Source: Mycobacterium sp. Root135
GTDB lineage: Bacteria; Actinomycetota; Actinomycetes; Mycobacteriales; Mycobacteriaceae
Length of the DNA: 64,000 bases
Assembly: GCF_001426545.1 (NCBI RefSeq)
Contig: NZ_LMEZ01000009.1
Span: 310,001-374,000 of the forward strand
Direction: 5' to 3'
Shown here: one piece after another, positions 58,251 to 64,000 of the stretch
How positions within the stretch are numbered: the stretch's first letter is position 1
How the letters are laid out: each line of letters starts with the position of its first letter
Translations under genes and position numbers: made by a program
Notes under the pieces: model-generated
Seen by the model: the letters and a program-made list of their open reading frames with translations, nothing else
Told to the model about the DNA's origin: nothing
The model's database searches: none

Positions 58251-58421
58251 GATGGCTCCTGGTGTGGGTCGGTCTGTCTGACATCTCCAATCTTGCTGCG
58301 CGGAGCCACCCGCGTCGTCGCTGCTGACACCCATTCCGTATTGCAGCTAGCCGGAAGATCGGCCCCGAGGTGTGGCTCGACCGTGACCTGGGCGGGACCC
58401 CGATGGGGAAGGGTCGGCGGC

Positions 58422-58625
58422 ATGACCGCTGTCGAGGTGATCGTCTTGGTCGCCGCCATCCTGTGGATCGGCGTGGTGGTAGCGGCGCTCGTCGTCGGGA
58501 TCCGCGTCACCCTCAAACTGCGCGCGCGACGGCGGCGGATCGAACGCCTGCTCTACGTCCTGCGGCTACCCGTCTACGTGGGGTCGCCTCCGTCGCGGCG
58601 CTTCCGAGCGTCATCCCGCCGCTGA
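58422..58625 (+). CDS. Small membrane protein interrupted by the duplicated segment
   Basis: A 67-residue protein with one hydrophobic helix (about 4-26, VIVLVAAILWIGVVVAALVV) and a basic tail (LKLRARRRRIERLLYVLRLP). Its 3' half lies in a 76-bp sequence repeated perfectly at 60910-60985, and downstream of the repeat the sequence differs from the other copy. The true ancestral C-terminus is therefore uncertain. Function unknown. Confidence 0.5.
   Translation: MTAVEVIVLVAAILWIGVVVAALVVGIRVTLKLRARRRRIERLLYVLRLPVYVGSPPSRRFRASSRR
58489..58564 (+). repeat. 76-bp perfect direct repeat, left copy
   Basis: Identical over all 76 bases to 60910-60985, same orientation. The two copies bracket the PGRS-like gene and an aldehyde dehydrogenase fragment. 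Confidence 0.92.
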
Positions 58626-58633
58626 CCGGAAAC

Positions 58634-58700
58634 GATGAACGAGTGGACGAATATCGTCGCTAGCGGCGTGAAATTGGCTAGGGCGGGCAGAAAGTCGGCC
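58634..58700 (-). pseudogene. Remnant copy of the 3' end of the 110-residue membrane-protein gene
   Basis: 67 bp align without gaps to 61013-61079 at about 75% identity. On the minus strand both read in the same frame (ADFLPALANFTPLATIF against GDLLSALAIFTLLTMIF). The left copy lacks the rest of the gene. Confidence 0.7.
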
Positions 58701-58738
58701 GAAGTATCCGTCCGCCGACGGAATTGACACCAACACCG

Positions 58739-60349
58739 CTAGACCTCGGAACCGCCCACGTTGCCGGGCGACCCGCCGAAGCCGCCGCTCGCACCGCCGC
58801 TTCCGTTGGACTCACCGCCGTTGCCACCGTTGCCGCCGAAGCCACCCAAACTGCCGCTGCCACCATTGCCGCCGCTGCCACCAGTGCCGCTGTTCACGTT
58901 GCCATCGCCGACGCCGTTACCGCCGTTGCCGCCGCGGCCGCCGCCGGTCACGACGCCGCGGCCGTCACCACCGGTGCCGCCCGCGCCACCGGTTCCACCT
59001 TGTCCACTGCGAGTTCCGTTGCCGCCGTTGCCGCCTCGACCACCTCCACCGAGGGCCAGACCGCTGTCGCCTCCGATTCCACCGGCACCGCCCGTACTCG
59101 CACCCGTGGTGGCCGTGCTGCTCCCGCCGTCACCGCCGCGGCCCCCGCTTCCAATGCTGGAGGCATCGGCGCCGGCCCCACCCTGACCGCCAGTGGCATC
59201 GCCGGCGGTAGCGGTGGCATCGCCGCCTGCGCCGCCACGGCCACCGTCGCCGACATCGGCCACGCCACCGGTGCCGCCCTGGCCGCCGGTCGCGGAGTCG
59301 TTGACGGCGTCCCCGTTGCCGGTTGACGCCGAACCGCCCTGGCCGCCAGTTCCGGCCTGGAACGTCGAACTTCCCCCGTTTCCGCCGCCTCCGCCGCGAA
59401 CATCGCTGCCGGACAGAGTGCCAGCGACGCCCGTGGCGTTGCCGCCTGCCCCGCCCGTGCCGCCGGCCCCGAAGAAGCCGCTGGTGCCGCCATTGCCGCC
59501 GTTGCTCCCAACCGCGTCGACGGCGGTTACGCTACCGCCCGCGCCGCCTGCACCCCCGTTGCCGACCAGCAGTCCGCCGCGACCACCGTCGCCACCGTCG
59601 GAGTTCAGGCCGAAACCGGCACCGCCGACACCACCGCTGCCGAACAACCCTGCCGTACCGCCATTTCCGCCATCGATGCCGACGTCGCCGGCGCTGCCCG
59701 CGCCGCCATTGCCCAGCAGCAAGCCGCCGCGGCCACCGTCCACGCCGGAGCTCAGCGATGTGAACCCGTTGCCAATCAGCAGACCACCGTCAAGTTGGTC
59801 GGGAGTTCCGTTCCGCACGAAGATGTTGACGAACGGAATCCGGCCACCGATGTCACCCAGTAGGCCTGCAAGCGCTCCTGGCAGATCGGCAATCGTGGTG
59901 GTCACGACCTGCAGCGGCCCGTCGGAGGAGGCCACGAGGACAGTGACCGCAGTGTTCGGGTCCCCGCCACCGGCGCGCGATACGACGTCGGTCACCAACG
60001 CGGGTGTGAATTCGGGGCCACTGTCGGCAGCCGCCGAGCGCGCCGACGTGCCGGACGCCCCCGCAGTCGGCAGAAAGGTGATGAGCGCGCCACTGTGACC
60101 GACGGAGTTGACACTTGGTGCCGCGGCCTGGGCGGCAGCGCCGAACTGCGCGCCAAGAAGCGCGTTGGGGGCGGGGCTGGGCAACGCCGCGGCGGCCAGC
60201 AGTGGCTGATCGTGCAGCAATCGTGGGCTGCTGGTGGTCGGCTCGGCAGCTCCTGCGCGTTCACCTTGCACCGTGGTTGCGGACACCGCCGTCGTCACCA
60301 GTACGGCTGCCGCCAATGCTGTAAAGATACTGCCGGGCGTGTTTCCCAC
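58739..60349 (-). CDS. PGRS-type glycine-rich repeat protein without a PE domain
   Basis: A 536-residue protein. The N-terminus (GSIFTALAAAVLVTTAVSATT) is a hydrophobic export-type segment. A domain of about 140 residues without repeats follows. Residues 190-536 are Gly-rich GGxGG repeats with PGRS-typical units (GGLLLGNGGAGS, GGLLVGNGGAGGAGG, GTSGFFGAGGTGGAGG). There is no PE-family N-terminus, so it is not a PE_PGRS protein; such repeats are thought to form glycine-rich helical surfaces on exported proteins. GTG 60349 is chosen because AGGGAG lies 7 nt upstream. The strongly biased repeat DNA also creates long antisense Pro-rich frames that are not real genes. Confidence 0.72.
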   Translation of the reverse strand: MGNTPGSIFTALAAAVLVTTAVSATTVQGERAGAAEPTTSSPRLLHDQPLLAAAALPSPAPNALLGAQFGAAAQAAAPSVNSVGHSGALITFLPTAGASGTSARSAAADSGPEFTPALVTDVVSRAGGGDPNTAVTVLVASSDGPLQVVTTTIADLPGALAGLLGDIGGRIPFVNIFVRNGTPDQLDGGLLIGNGFTSLSSGVDGGRGGLLLGNGGAGSAGDVGIDGGNGGTAGLFGSGGVGGAGFGLNSDGGDGGRGGLLVGNGGAGGAGGSVTAVDAVGSNGGNGGTSGFFGAGGTGGAGGNATGVAGTLSGSDVRGGGGGNGGSSTFQAGTGGQGGSASTGNGDAVNDSATGGQGGTGGVADVGDGGRGGAGGDATATAGDATGGQGGAGADASSIGSGGRGGDGGSSTATTGASTGGAGGIGGDSGLALGGGGRGGNGGNGTRSGQGGTGGAGGTGGDGRGVVTGGGRGGNGGNGVGDGNVNSGTGGSGGNGGSGSLGGFGGNGGNGGESNGSGGASGGFGGSPGNVGGSEV

Positions 60350-60559
60350 CGCATTGCTCCCTAAGCCGAATGGATTTGCCAATGGCAGTATTGCAGACGG
60401 TCGCTCAGTAAATCCACAGTTTGCGGACACCTCTTCTCGAACAGTGATGGGCGACATCGTGACCGTTTTAAGTGCACAAACGGACCGCCATGGATTTCGG
60501 TTGCCTTTTGCGAGACATGTGGTGCTGGCGACTGGGCGGCTGCATACACAGGTTGCTGT
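60350..60559. other. Low-GC intergenic region upstream of the PGRS-type gene
   Basis: About 210 bp, clearly lower in G+C than its surroundings, with no supportable coding frame. It should hold the promoter of the PGRS-type gene; I could not place hexamers with confidence. Confidence 0.5.
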
Positions 60560-60911
60560 TATTTGCGCGCGCGTTAGCGAACGTCGGCCGAGCGGTGCGC
60601 TGTCCGCGGTGGCCGCAGCGGTGCGCGCCGCCGCAGCCGAACTCGCCGAGTGCAACGAACGCGAGACGGGAAAGGTGCTCGCGGACGCCCTCGGTGGCGT
60701 CGACGCCGCGGTGGGGACACCCGAGCCGCGCGGAGTGGTCGTGGCACCGACCCCGTGGAACGATCCCGTCGCGGTCGCCGCGAGACTGCTTGGCGCTGCG
60801 TTGGCGACGGGAAACACCTTGGTGCACAAGCCAAGTGAACAATGTTCGGGAACCGGACGCCGGTTCGCCGAACCGCTTGCCGAGCAGTTGCCGCACGGTG
60901 TCTTGGAGATC
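60560..60911 (+). pseudogene. Aldehyde dehydrogenase fragment
   Basis: The translation shows pieces of a NAD(P)-dependent aldehyde dehydrogenase: AAAAELAECNERETGKVLAD, then PRGVVVAPTPWNDPVAVAAR and ATGNTLVHKPSEQ. The roughly 40 residues that normally separate the first two blocks are missing. There is no catalytic Cys or Glu region and no start codon in a plausible position. Homology ends exactly where the 76-bp repeat begins (60910). Clearly a remnant; the left boundary is approximate. Confidence 0.72.
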
Positions 60912-60985
60912 GTCGTCGGGATCCGCGTCACCCTCAAACTGCGCGCGCGACGGCGGCGGATCGAACGCCTGCTCTACGTCCTGCG
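60910..60985 (+). repeat. 76-bp perfect direct repeat, right copy
   Basis: Identical to 58489-58564. It is joined on its left to the aldehyde dehydrogenase fragment and overlaps the last codons of the 110-residue minus-strand gene on its right. Confidence 0.92.
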
Positions 60986-61306
60986 ATTGCCGTCATCCCT
61001 GGTGCCCGGGTCGATGAACGAAATCACGAAGATCATCGTCAGCAGCGTGAAGATGGCCAGGGCGGAGAGAAGGTCGCCCCACTGGAACGGATAGAGAGTC
61101 CCGTCGATCGACAGCACCAGCACTGTCTCGATGACGCCGAACACCAAGAAGAACACGCCGAACAACACCCGAGAAATCCTCTGGTGCAACGCACTTCGCC
61201 GTAGCTCGACCATCAGCGTGAGCAGCAGCAGGGGCAGAATCTGCGAGAGCGTTGAGGCGGTTCCGCCGTCCATCACGACGATCTGAACGGCGCCGGTGTT
61301 ACCCAT
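60974..61306 (-). CDS. Small membrane protein, three to four helices
   Basis: A 110-residue protein with hydrophobic segments near 18-33, 46-66 and 78-98 (LLPLLLLTLMVEL, ISRVLFGVFFLVFGVIETVL, LSALAIFTLLTMIFVISFI). The C-terminus IDPGTRDDGNRRT runs into the 76-bp repeat. ATG 61306. Function unknown. A decayed partial copy of its 3' end lies at 58634-58700. Confidence 0.62.
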   Translation of the reverse strand: MGNTGAVQIVVMDGGTASTLSQILPLLLLTLMVELRRSALHQRISRVLFGVFFLVFGVIETVLVLSIDGTLYPFQWGDLLSALAIFTLLTMIFVISFIDPGTRDDGNRRT

Positions 61307-61428
61307 CGATCGCACGCTAGCAGCCCGCACGCCACGTGTCGGCGACGTGCGAAATCGGTCGTGTCGATCGGGACCGGCTGGGTACCCAACTGCCGCACGG
61401 ATTCGACTCAGCCGCAGAGGAGGCGACC

Positions 61429-61614
61429 ATGACGAACTTCGAGCACGATCTACCGGAAGCCGACGTGGCGGAGCAGCAGACGCCAGTCGACTCTGCCGCC
61501 GAACCGGTGTTGGACGTCGACTACCTGCAGGACCGCAGCGGGGCCGAGGCGGACCCGGCGGACCTCGCTGAGCAGGCAGTCGACGTCCCGATGCTGGAGG
61601 ACGACCGCGACTAA
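61429..61614 (+). CDS. Small acidic protein, unknown
   Basis: A 61-residue, very acidic soluble protein (about 18 Asp/Glu) with no hydrophobic segment; it ends VDVPMLEDDRD. GAGGAGG (61416-61422) lies 6 nt before ATG 61429, a strong ribosome binding site that supports expression. It overlaps the convergent OYE gene by 4 bp. Function unknown. Confidence 0.62.
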   Translation: MTNFEHDLPEADVAEQQTPVDSAAEPVLDVDYLQDRSGAEADPADLAEQAVDVPMLEDDRD

Positions 61615-62699
61615 CCGAAGGCGCGCGCGTACTGCGGTGGGTGCGACAGCGTGGCCCCGAGCTCGTCGGCGGCCTGCCGGATCCAGCTGGGGTTCCGCAG
61701 GAGCACCCTGGCAAGGAACACGGCGTCGGCGTCACCGTCGGCGATGATCGAGTCGGCCTGCTCGGCCTCGGTGATCAGTCCGACTGCAGCGGTGGGGATT
61801 TCGATCTCCTTGCGCACCCGGGCGGAGAACGGCACCTGGTAGCTGGGTCCGACGACGATCTTCGCGTCCGGCGCGGAGCCACCGGAGGAGACGTCCATCA
61901 GGTCGACGCCGAGGGACTTGAGGCGCGACGCGAGTTCGAGCGTCTCGTGAACCGTCCACCCCGGGCGCTCGTCGTCGGTGTCACCACCGAGCCAGTCGGT
62001 GGCCGAGACGCGGAAGAACAGTGGCAACTCCTCGGGCCAGGCCTGGCGCACCGCCGTGGTGACCTCGAGTGCGAAGCGCAGGCGGTTCTCCAGCGAGCCG
62101 CCGTACTGGTCGGTGCGGGCGTTGGAGTGCGGGGAGAGGAACTGGTGGATCAAATAGCCATGCGCCCCATGCAGTTCCAGGACCTTGAAGCCGGCGTCGG
62201 CAGCTCGACGGGCCGAGTCCGCGAACGCCTGGACGAGTGAGCCGATCTCCTCGACGCTCAGCTCGGCCGGACGTTCCAGCCGACCGAACGGCAACGTGCT
62301 CGCGCTCACGGTCTGCCAGGACTCTGGCGCCCTGCTCTCGTCGGGCCAGGGCCTTCCGGTCGAGCCCTTGCGACCGGCATGGACTAGTTGGATGCCCGGC
62401 ACGGATCCCTGTGCCGAGACGAAGTCGGTGATCCGCCGAAACGCCATGGCCTGACGGTCGTTCCACAACCCGGTGTCGTAGACGCTGCTGCGACCCTGCG
62501 GGTGGATCGAGGTGGCCTCGACCATGACCAGGGCGGCTCCCGCGGCGGCCCGCGAACCCAGGTGCTGCAGGTGCCAGTCCGACGGCGACCCGACGTCCTC
62601 GCCGTCCGTTGCCGCGGCGAACTGCATCATCGGCGACATCCAGGCGCGGTGGGCGAAGGTCACCTCGCGCAGTGTGAGAGGGGTGAACAGGTGCGGCAT
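61611..62699 (-). CDS. NADH:flavin oxidoreductase/Old Yellow Enzyme family
   Basis: A 362-residue FMN-dependent TIM-barrel oxidoreductase of the YqjM/NamA group that reduces activated C=C bonds with NAD(P)H. AWMSPMMQF near 19, GIQLVHAGRKGSTGRPW near 101, ELHGAHGYLIHQFLSPHSN near 175 with the active-site His and Tyr, and RTDQYGGSLENRLRFALEV near 194 are intact. A conserved Arg-containing FRVSATDW segment near 228 is present. It starts 8 bp after the cupin stop and with the monooxygenase forms a minus-strand operon. Confidence 0.9.
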   Translation of the reverse strand: MPHLFTPLTLREVTFAHRAWMSPMMQFAAATDGEDVGSPSDWHLQHLGSRAAAGAALVMVEATSIHPQGRSSVYDTGLWNDRQAMAFRRITDFVSAQGSVPGIQLVHAGRKGSTGRPWPDESRAPESWQTVSASTLPFGRLERPAELSVEEIGSLVQAFADSARRAADAGFKVLELHGAHGYLIHQFLSPHSNARTDQYGGSLENRLRFALEVTTAVRQAWPEELPLFFRVSATDWLGGDTDDERPGWTVHETLELASRLKSLGVDLMDVSSGGSAPDAKIVVGPSYQVPFSARVRKEIEIPTAAVGLITEAEQADSIIADGDADAVFLARVLLRNPSWIRQAADELGATLSHPPQYARAFG

Positions 62700-62707
62700 G
62701 ACGTTTC

Positions 62708-63154
62708 CTACTTTCGGCCGGTGGTCAGCGGCAGTGGCGCGTTGGCACTGTCGAGGTGCTCGACGGTGCTGAAGATCAGCTCGGTGTCGCCGATGTTCTC
62801 GATGTCGTGCAACAGATATTCTCCCGGTCCGAAGTGGAAGTGGCGGGTCTCACCGGCATCGTAGGACACCTCGCGCACGGTCCCGTCGAAGGTGTGTTGC
62901 CTGCTGCGGCCGGCGTTGATCGCGGTCCAGAAGTAGTCGAGCACGTGCCGGTGGGCGTGCCAGCGCTCACCGGGTGCCAAGCGGATCTCCCACACGCGCA
63001 CCCGCTCGTTCTCGCTGAGTAGGCGTGATCCGACTTCGCCGTCGTGAGCGTGCTCGCTGAATTCTGCCTTGAGCCATTCTGGCCAGCTGTCGAAGTTCGT
63101 CGAGATCAGTTCGCCGGCCAGTGGCAGGTCGGAGAGGAAGCTGCTGTCGGTCAT
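62708..63154 (-). CDS. Cupin-domain protein
   Basis: A 148-residue single-domain cupin. The metal-binding half-motif is LAPGERWHAHRHVLDYFW near 58, with two His, and the second motif is GETRHFHFGPGEYLLHDIEN near 100. The family binds Fe2+ or Zn2+ and includes dioxygenases and isomerases. The substrate is unknown. Its position between a flavin monooxygenase and an OYE reductase suggests a role in the breakdown of a ring compound. ATG 63154; 28-bp gap to the monooxygenase stop. Confidence 0.75.
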   Translation of the reverse strand: MTDSSFLSDLPLAGELISTNFDSWPEWLKAEFSEHAHDGEVGSRLLSENERVRVWEIRLAPGERWHAHRHVLDYFWTAINAGRSRQHTFDGTVREVSYDAGETRHFHFGPGEYLLHDIENIGDTELIFSTVEHLDSANAPLPLTTGRK

Positions 63155-63182
63155 GTTGTCGTCCTTCGTGTTTGGGGGTTGG

Positions 63183-64000
63183 CTACTTGCCGGGGCCGTA
63201 GAGCCCGAAGCGCAGGTCGGGATCGCCAGGCGTCCAGGTGTTGCTGAATTGCGAACGCTCGCCCATCGCCACGACGCGGCGCAACAGCGCGTCGCTCATC
63301 TGGAGTTGGGCGGGCTCCCACTTCACCAGTGCGGCGGCGACGTCGCCGCCGGCCTCGGAGAGTGCGGCGGCCAGCGCCCACCCGTCCGCCGCCGCCTTGG
63401 CCGTTCCGGCCGCGGCGTGCGGACGGGCCGCGCAGGCGGCGTCACCGATGAGCGCCACCCGACCCATGGCCATCCGTGCCGACCGGCTGTCGGAAACGAC
63501 CTGCAGATAGGGGGTTTCGGTGGCCCGGATGACGTTCGCGATGGCGGGTGCCATGCGCTCGCCGGCCGTCTGCTTCATCTCGTCGACGTAGCGGTCCTGC
63601 ACCTGGCCGGGGTGCACCGACACGGAGCCGGCGAAACCGCGCTTGTCGATCAGCATTTCGGTGAGGTCGGGTCCGGCGGGCACGTTGCGGTACCAGACGT
63701 AGTTCATCAGCCGGTCTTCGATGCTGAGGCTGTTCTCCCCGGGGATCGGGTACATCGTGATGTGCGAGTTGGGAATCACCTGATAGGTGATGGCGTCCTG
63801 CAGGACTTCCCGCGTCGCGGCGTCGAGGTCGCGCAGTGCGACCGTGCCGCGCCACCCGACGTAACCCGAGTAGTGCAGCCCGGATTCGGGGTCGAACCGT
63901 TCCCGCGCCACCGAGGTGACGCCGTCTGCGAAGACCACCAGGTCGGCCGATTCCCGCCGGCCGCTGACGAAGCGGACGGTGACGCCGTCCTCGTGTTCGC
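63183..64000 (-). CDS. FAD-dependent aromatic monooxygenase, N-terminus outside window
   Basis: The visible 271 codons give the middle and C-terminus of a class A flavoprotein hydroxylase. ESADLVVFADGVTSVARERF precedes the substrate domain, and GRVALIGDAACAARPHAAAG near the C-terminal third is the second FAD-binding motif. The RPHAAAGTAKAAADGWALA stretch resembles 2,6-dihydroxypyridine 3-hydroxylases. It would hydroxylate an aromatic or heteroaromatic ring with NAD(P)H and O2. The FAD-binding N-terminus lies beyond 64000. It heads the operon with the cupin and OYE genes. Confidence 0.85.
   Translation of the reverse strand, partial: EHEDGVTVRFVSGRRESADLVVFADGVTSVARERFDPESGLHYSGYVGWRGTVALRDLDAATREVLQDAITYQVIPNSHITMYPIPGENSLSIEDRLMNYVWYRNVPAGPDLTEMLIDKRGFAGSVSVHPGQVQDRYVDEMKQTAGERMAPAIANVIRATETPYLQVVSDSRSARMAMGRVALIGDAACAARPHAAAGTAKAAADGWALAAALSEAGGDVAAALVKWEPAQLQMSDALLRRVVAMGERSQFSNTWTPGDPDLRFGLYGPGK

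Noticed and set aside
59193..60098. Plus-strand proline-rich frame opposite the PGRS-type gene
   Set aside because: The Pro runs are the complement of GGxGG codons; there is no ribosome binding site or domain.
58489..60985. Insertion sequence bounded by direct repeats
   Set aside because: No transposase or terminal inverted repeats lie between the 76-bp copies, and the flanking homology extends beyond them, which fits segmental duplication better.

Overview
The window is high-GC actinobacterial DNA, roughly two-thirds G+C by eye. Gene order and content identify it as a chromosomal segment of a non-tuberculous Mycobacterium/Mycolicibacterium. Long stretches follow the M. tuberculosis Rv1069c-Rv1114 order: echA8-echA9-fadA3, lipU, cbs, pra, metB, greA, mca, uppS-like, coaA, glyA, desA2, phoH2, fum-glpX, a 3-beta-HSD gene, xseB-xseA, ispH, ychF and vapBC. 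I saw no rRNA, tRNA, CRISPR array or classical insertion sequence.

Layout. 1-9.9 kb: fatty-acyl and thiolase enzymes, esterases and cystathionine beta-synthase. 10-13.3 kb: a run of small membrane proteins, three with proline-rich N-terminal tails. 13.3-21.1 kb: an acyl-CoA dehydrogenase, metB, greA, mycothiol conjugate amidase and a YyaL-type protein. 21-32.4 kb: hemolysin III, a Z-isoprenyl diphosphate synthase, coaA, a long-type glyA, desA2 and phoH2 with a small overlapping upstream ORF that fits phoAT. 32.4-39.7 kb: a NodB deacetylase, an antiporter, fum-glpX and an AI-2E permease. 39.7-47.8 kb: an accessory minus-strand block of two short-chain dehydrogenase/epimerase genes, a formylglycine-generating enzyme, a HAD hydrolase, two tandem Cys-type sulfatases and a 3-beta-HSD. 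KstR-type operators lie upstream of the 3-beta-HSD gene and of the epimerase gene. 47.8-54 kb: xseBA, a lipid-droplet protein, ispH, ychF and vapBC. 54-64 kb: a mixed region with an ArsR-CDF metal operon, a PGRS-type glycine-rich protein gene between duplicated flanks, an aldehyde dehydrogenase remnant, and an OYE/cupin/FAD-monooxygenase operon running off the right edge.

Two signals stand out. First, both AbiEi/DUF559-type endonuclease-like genes (4075-4929 and 21118-21999) are bracketed on each side by a matched pair of about 50-58-bp imperfect palindromes. Each gene has its own palindrome family, and related solo palindromes occur elsewhere in the window. This looks like a REP-style palindrome/nuclease module of about 1 kb. 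Second, the sulfatase/FGE block sits between two KstR operators, suggesting sterol-linked sulfate-ester use.

Many genes here have a mycobacterial -10 hexamer 5-9 nt before an ATG or GTG, consistent with leaderless transcription. Starts were chosen from such signals, from Shine-Dalgarno sequences and from remembered family lengths. All homology statements come from reading translated sequence by eye; no search was run.
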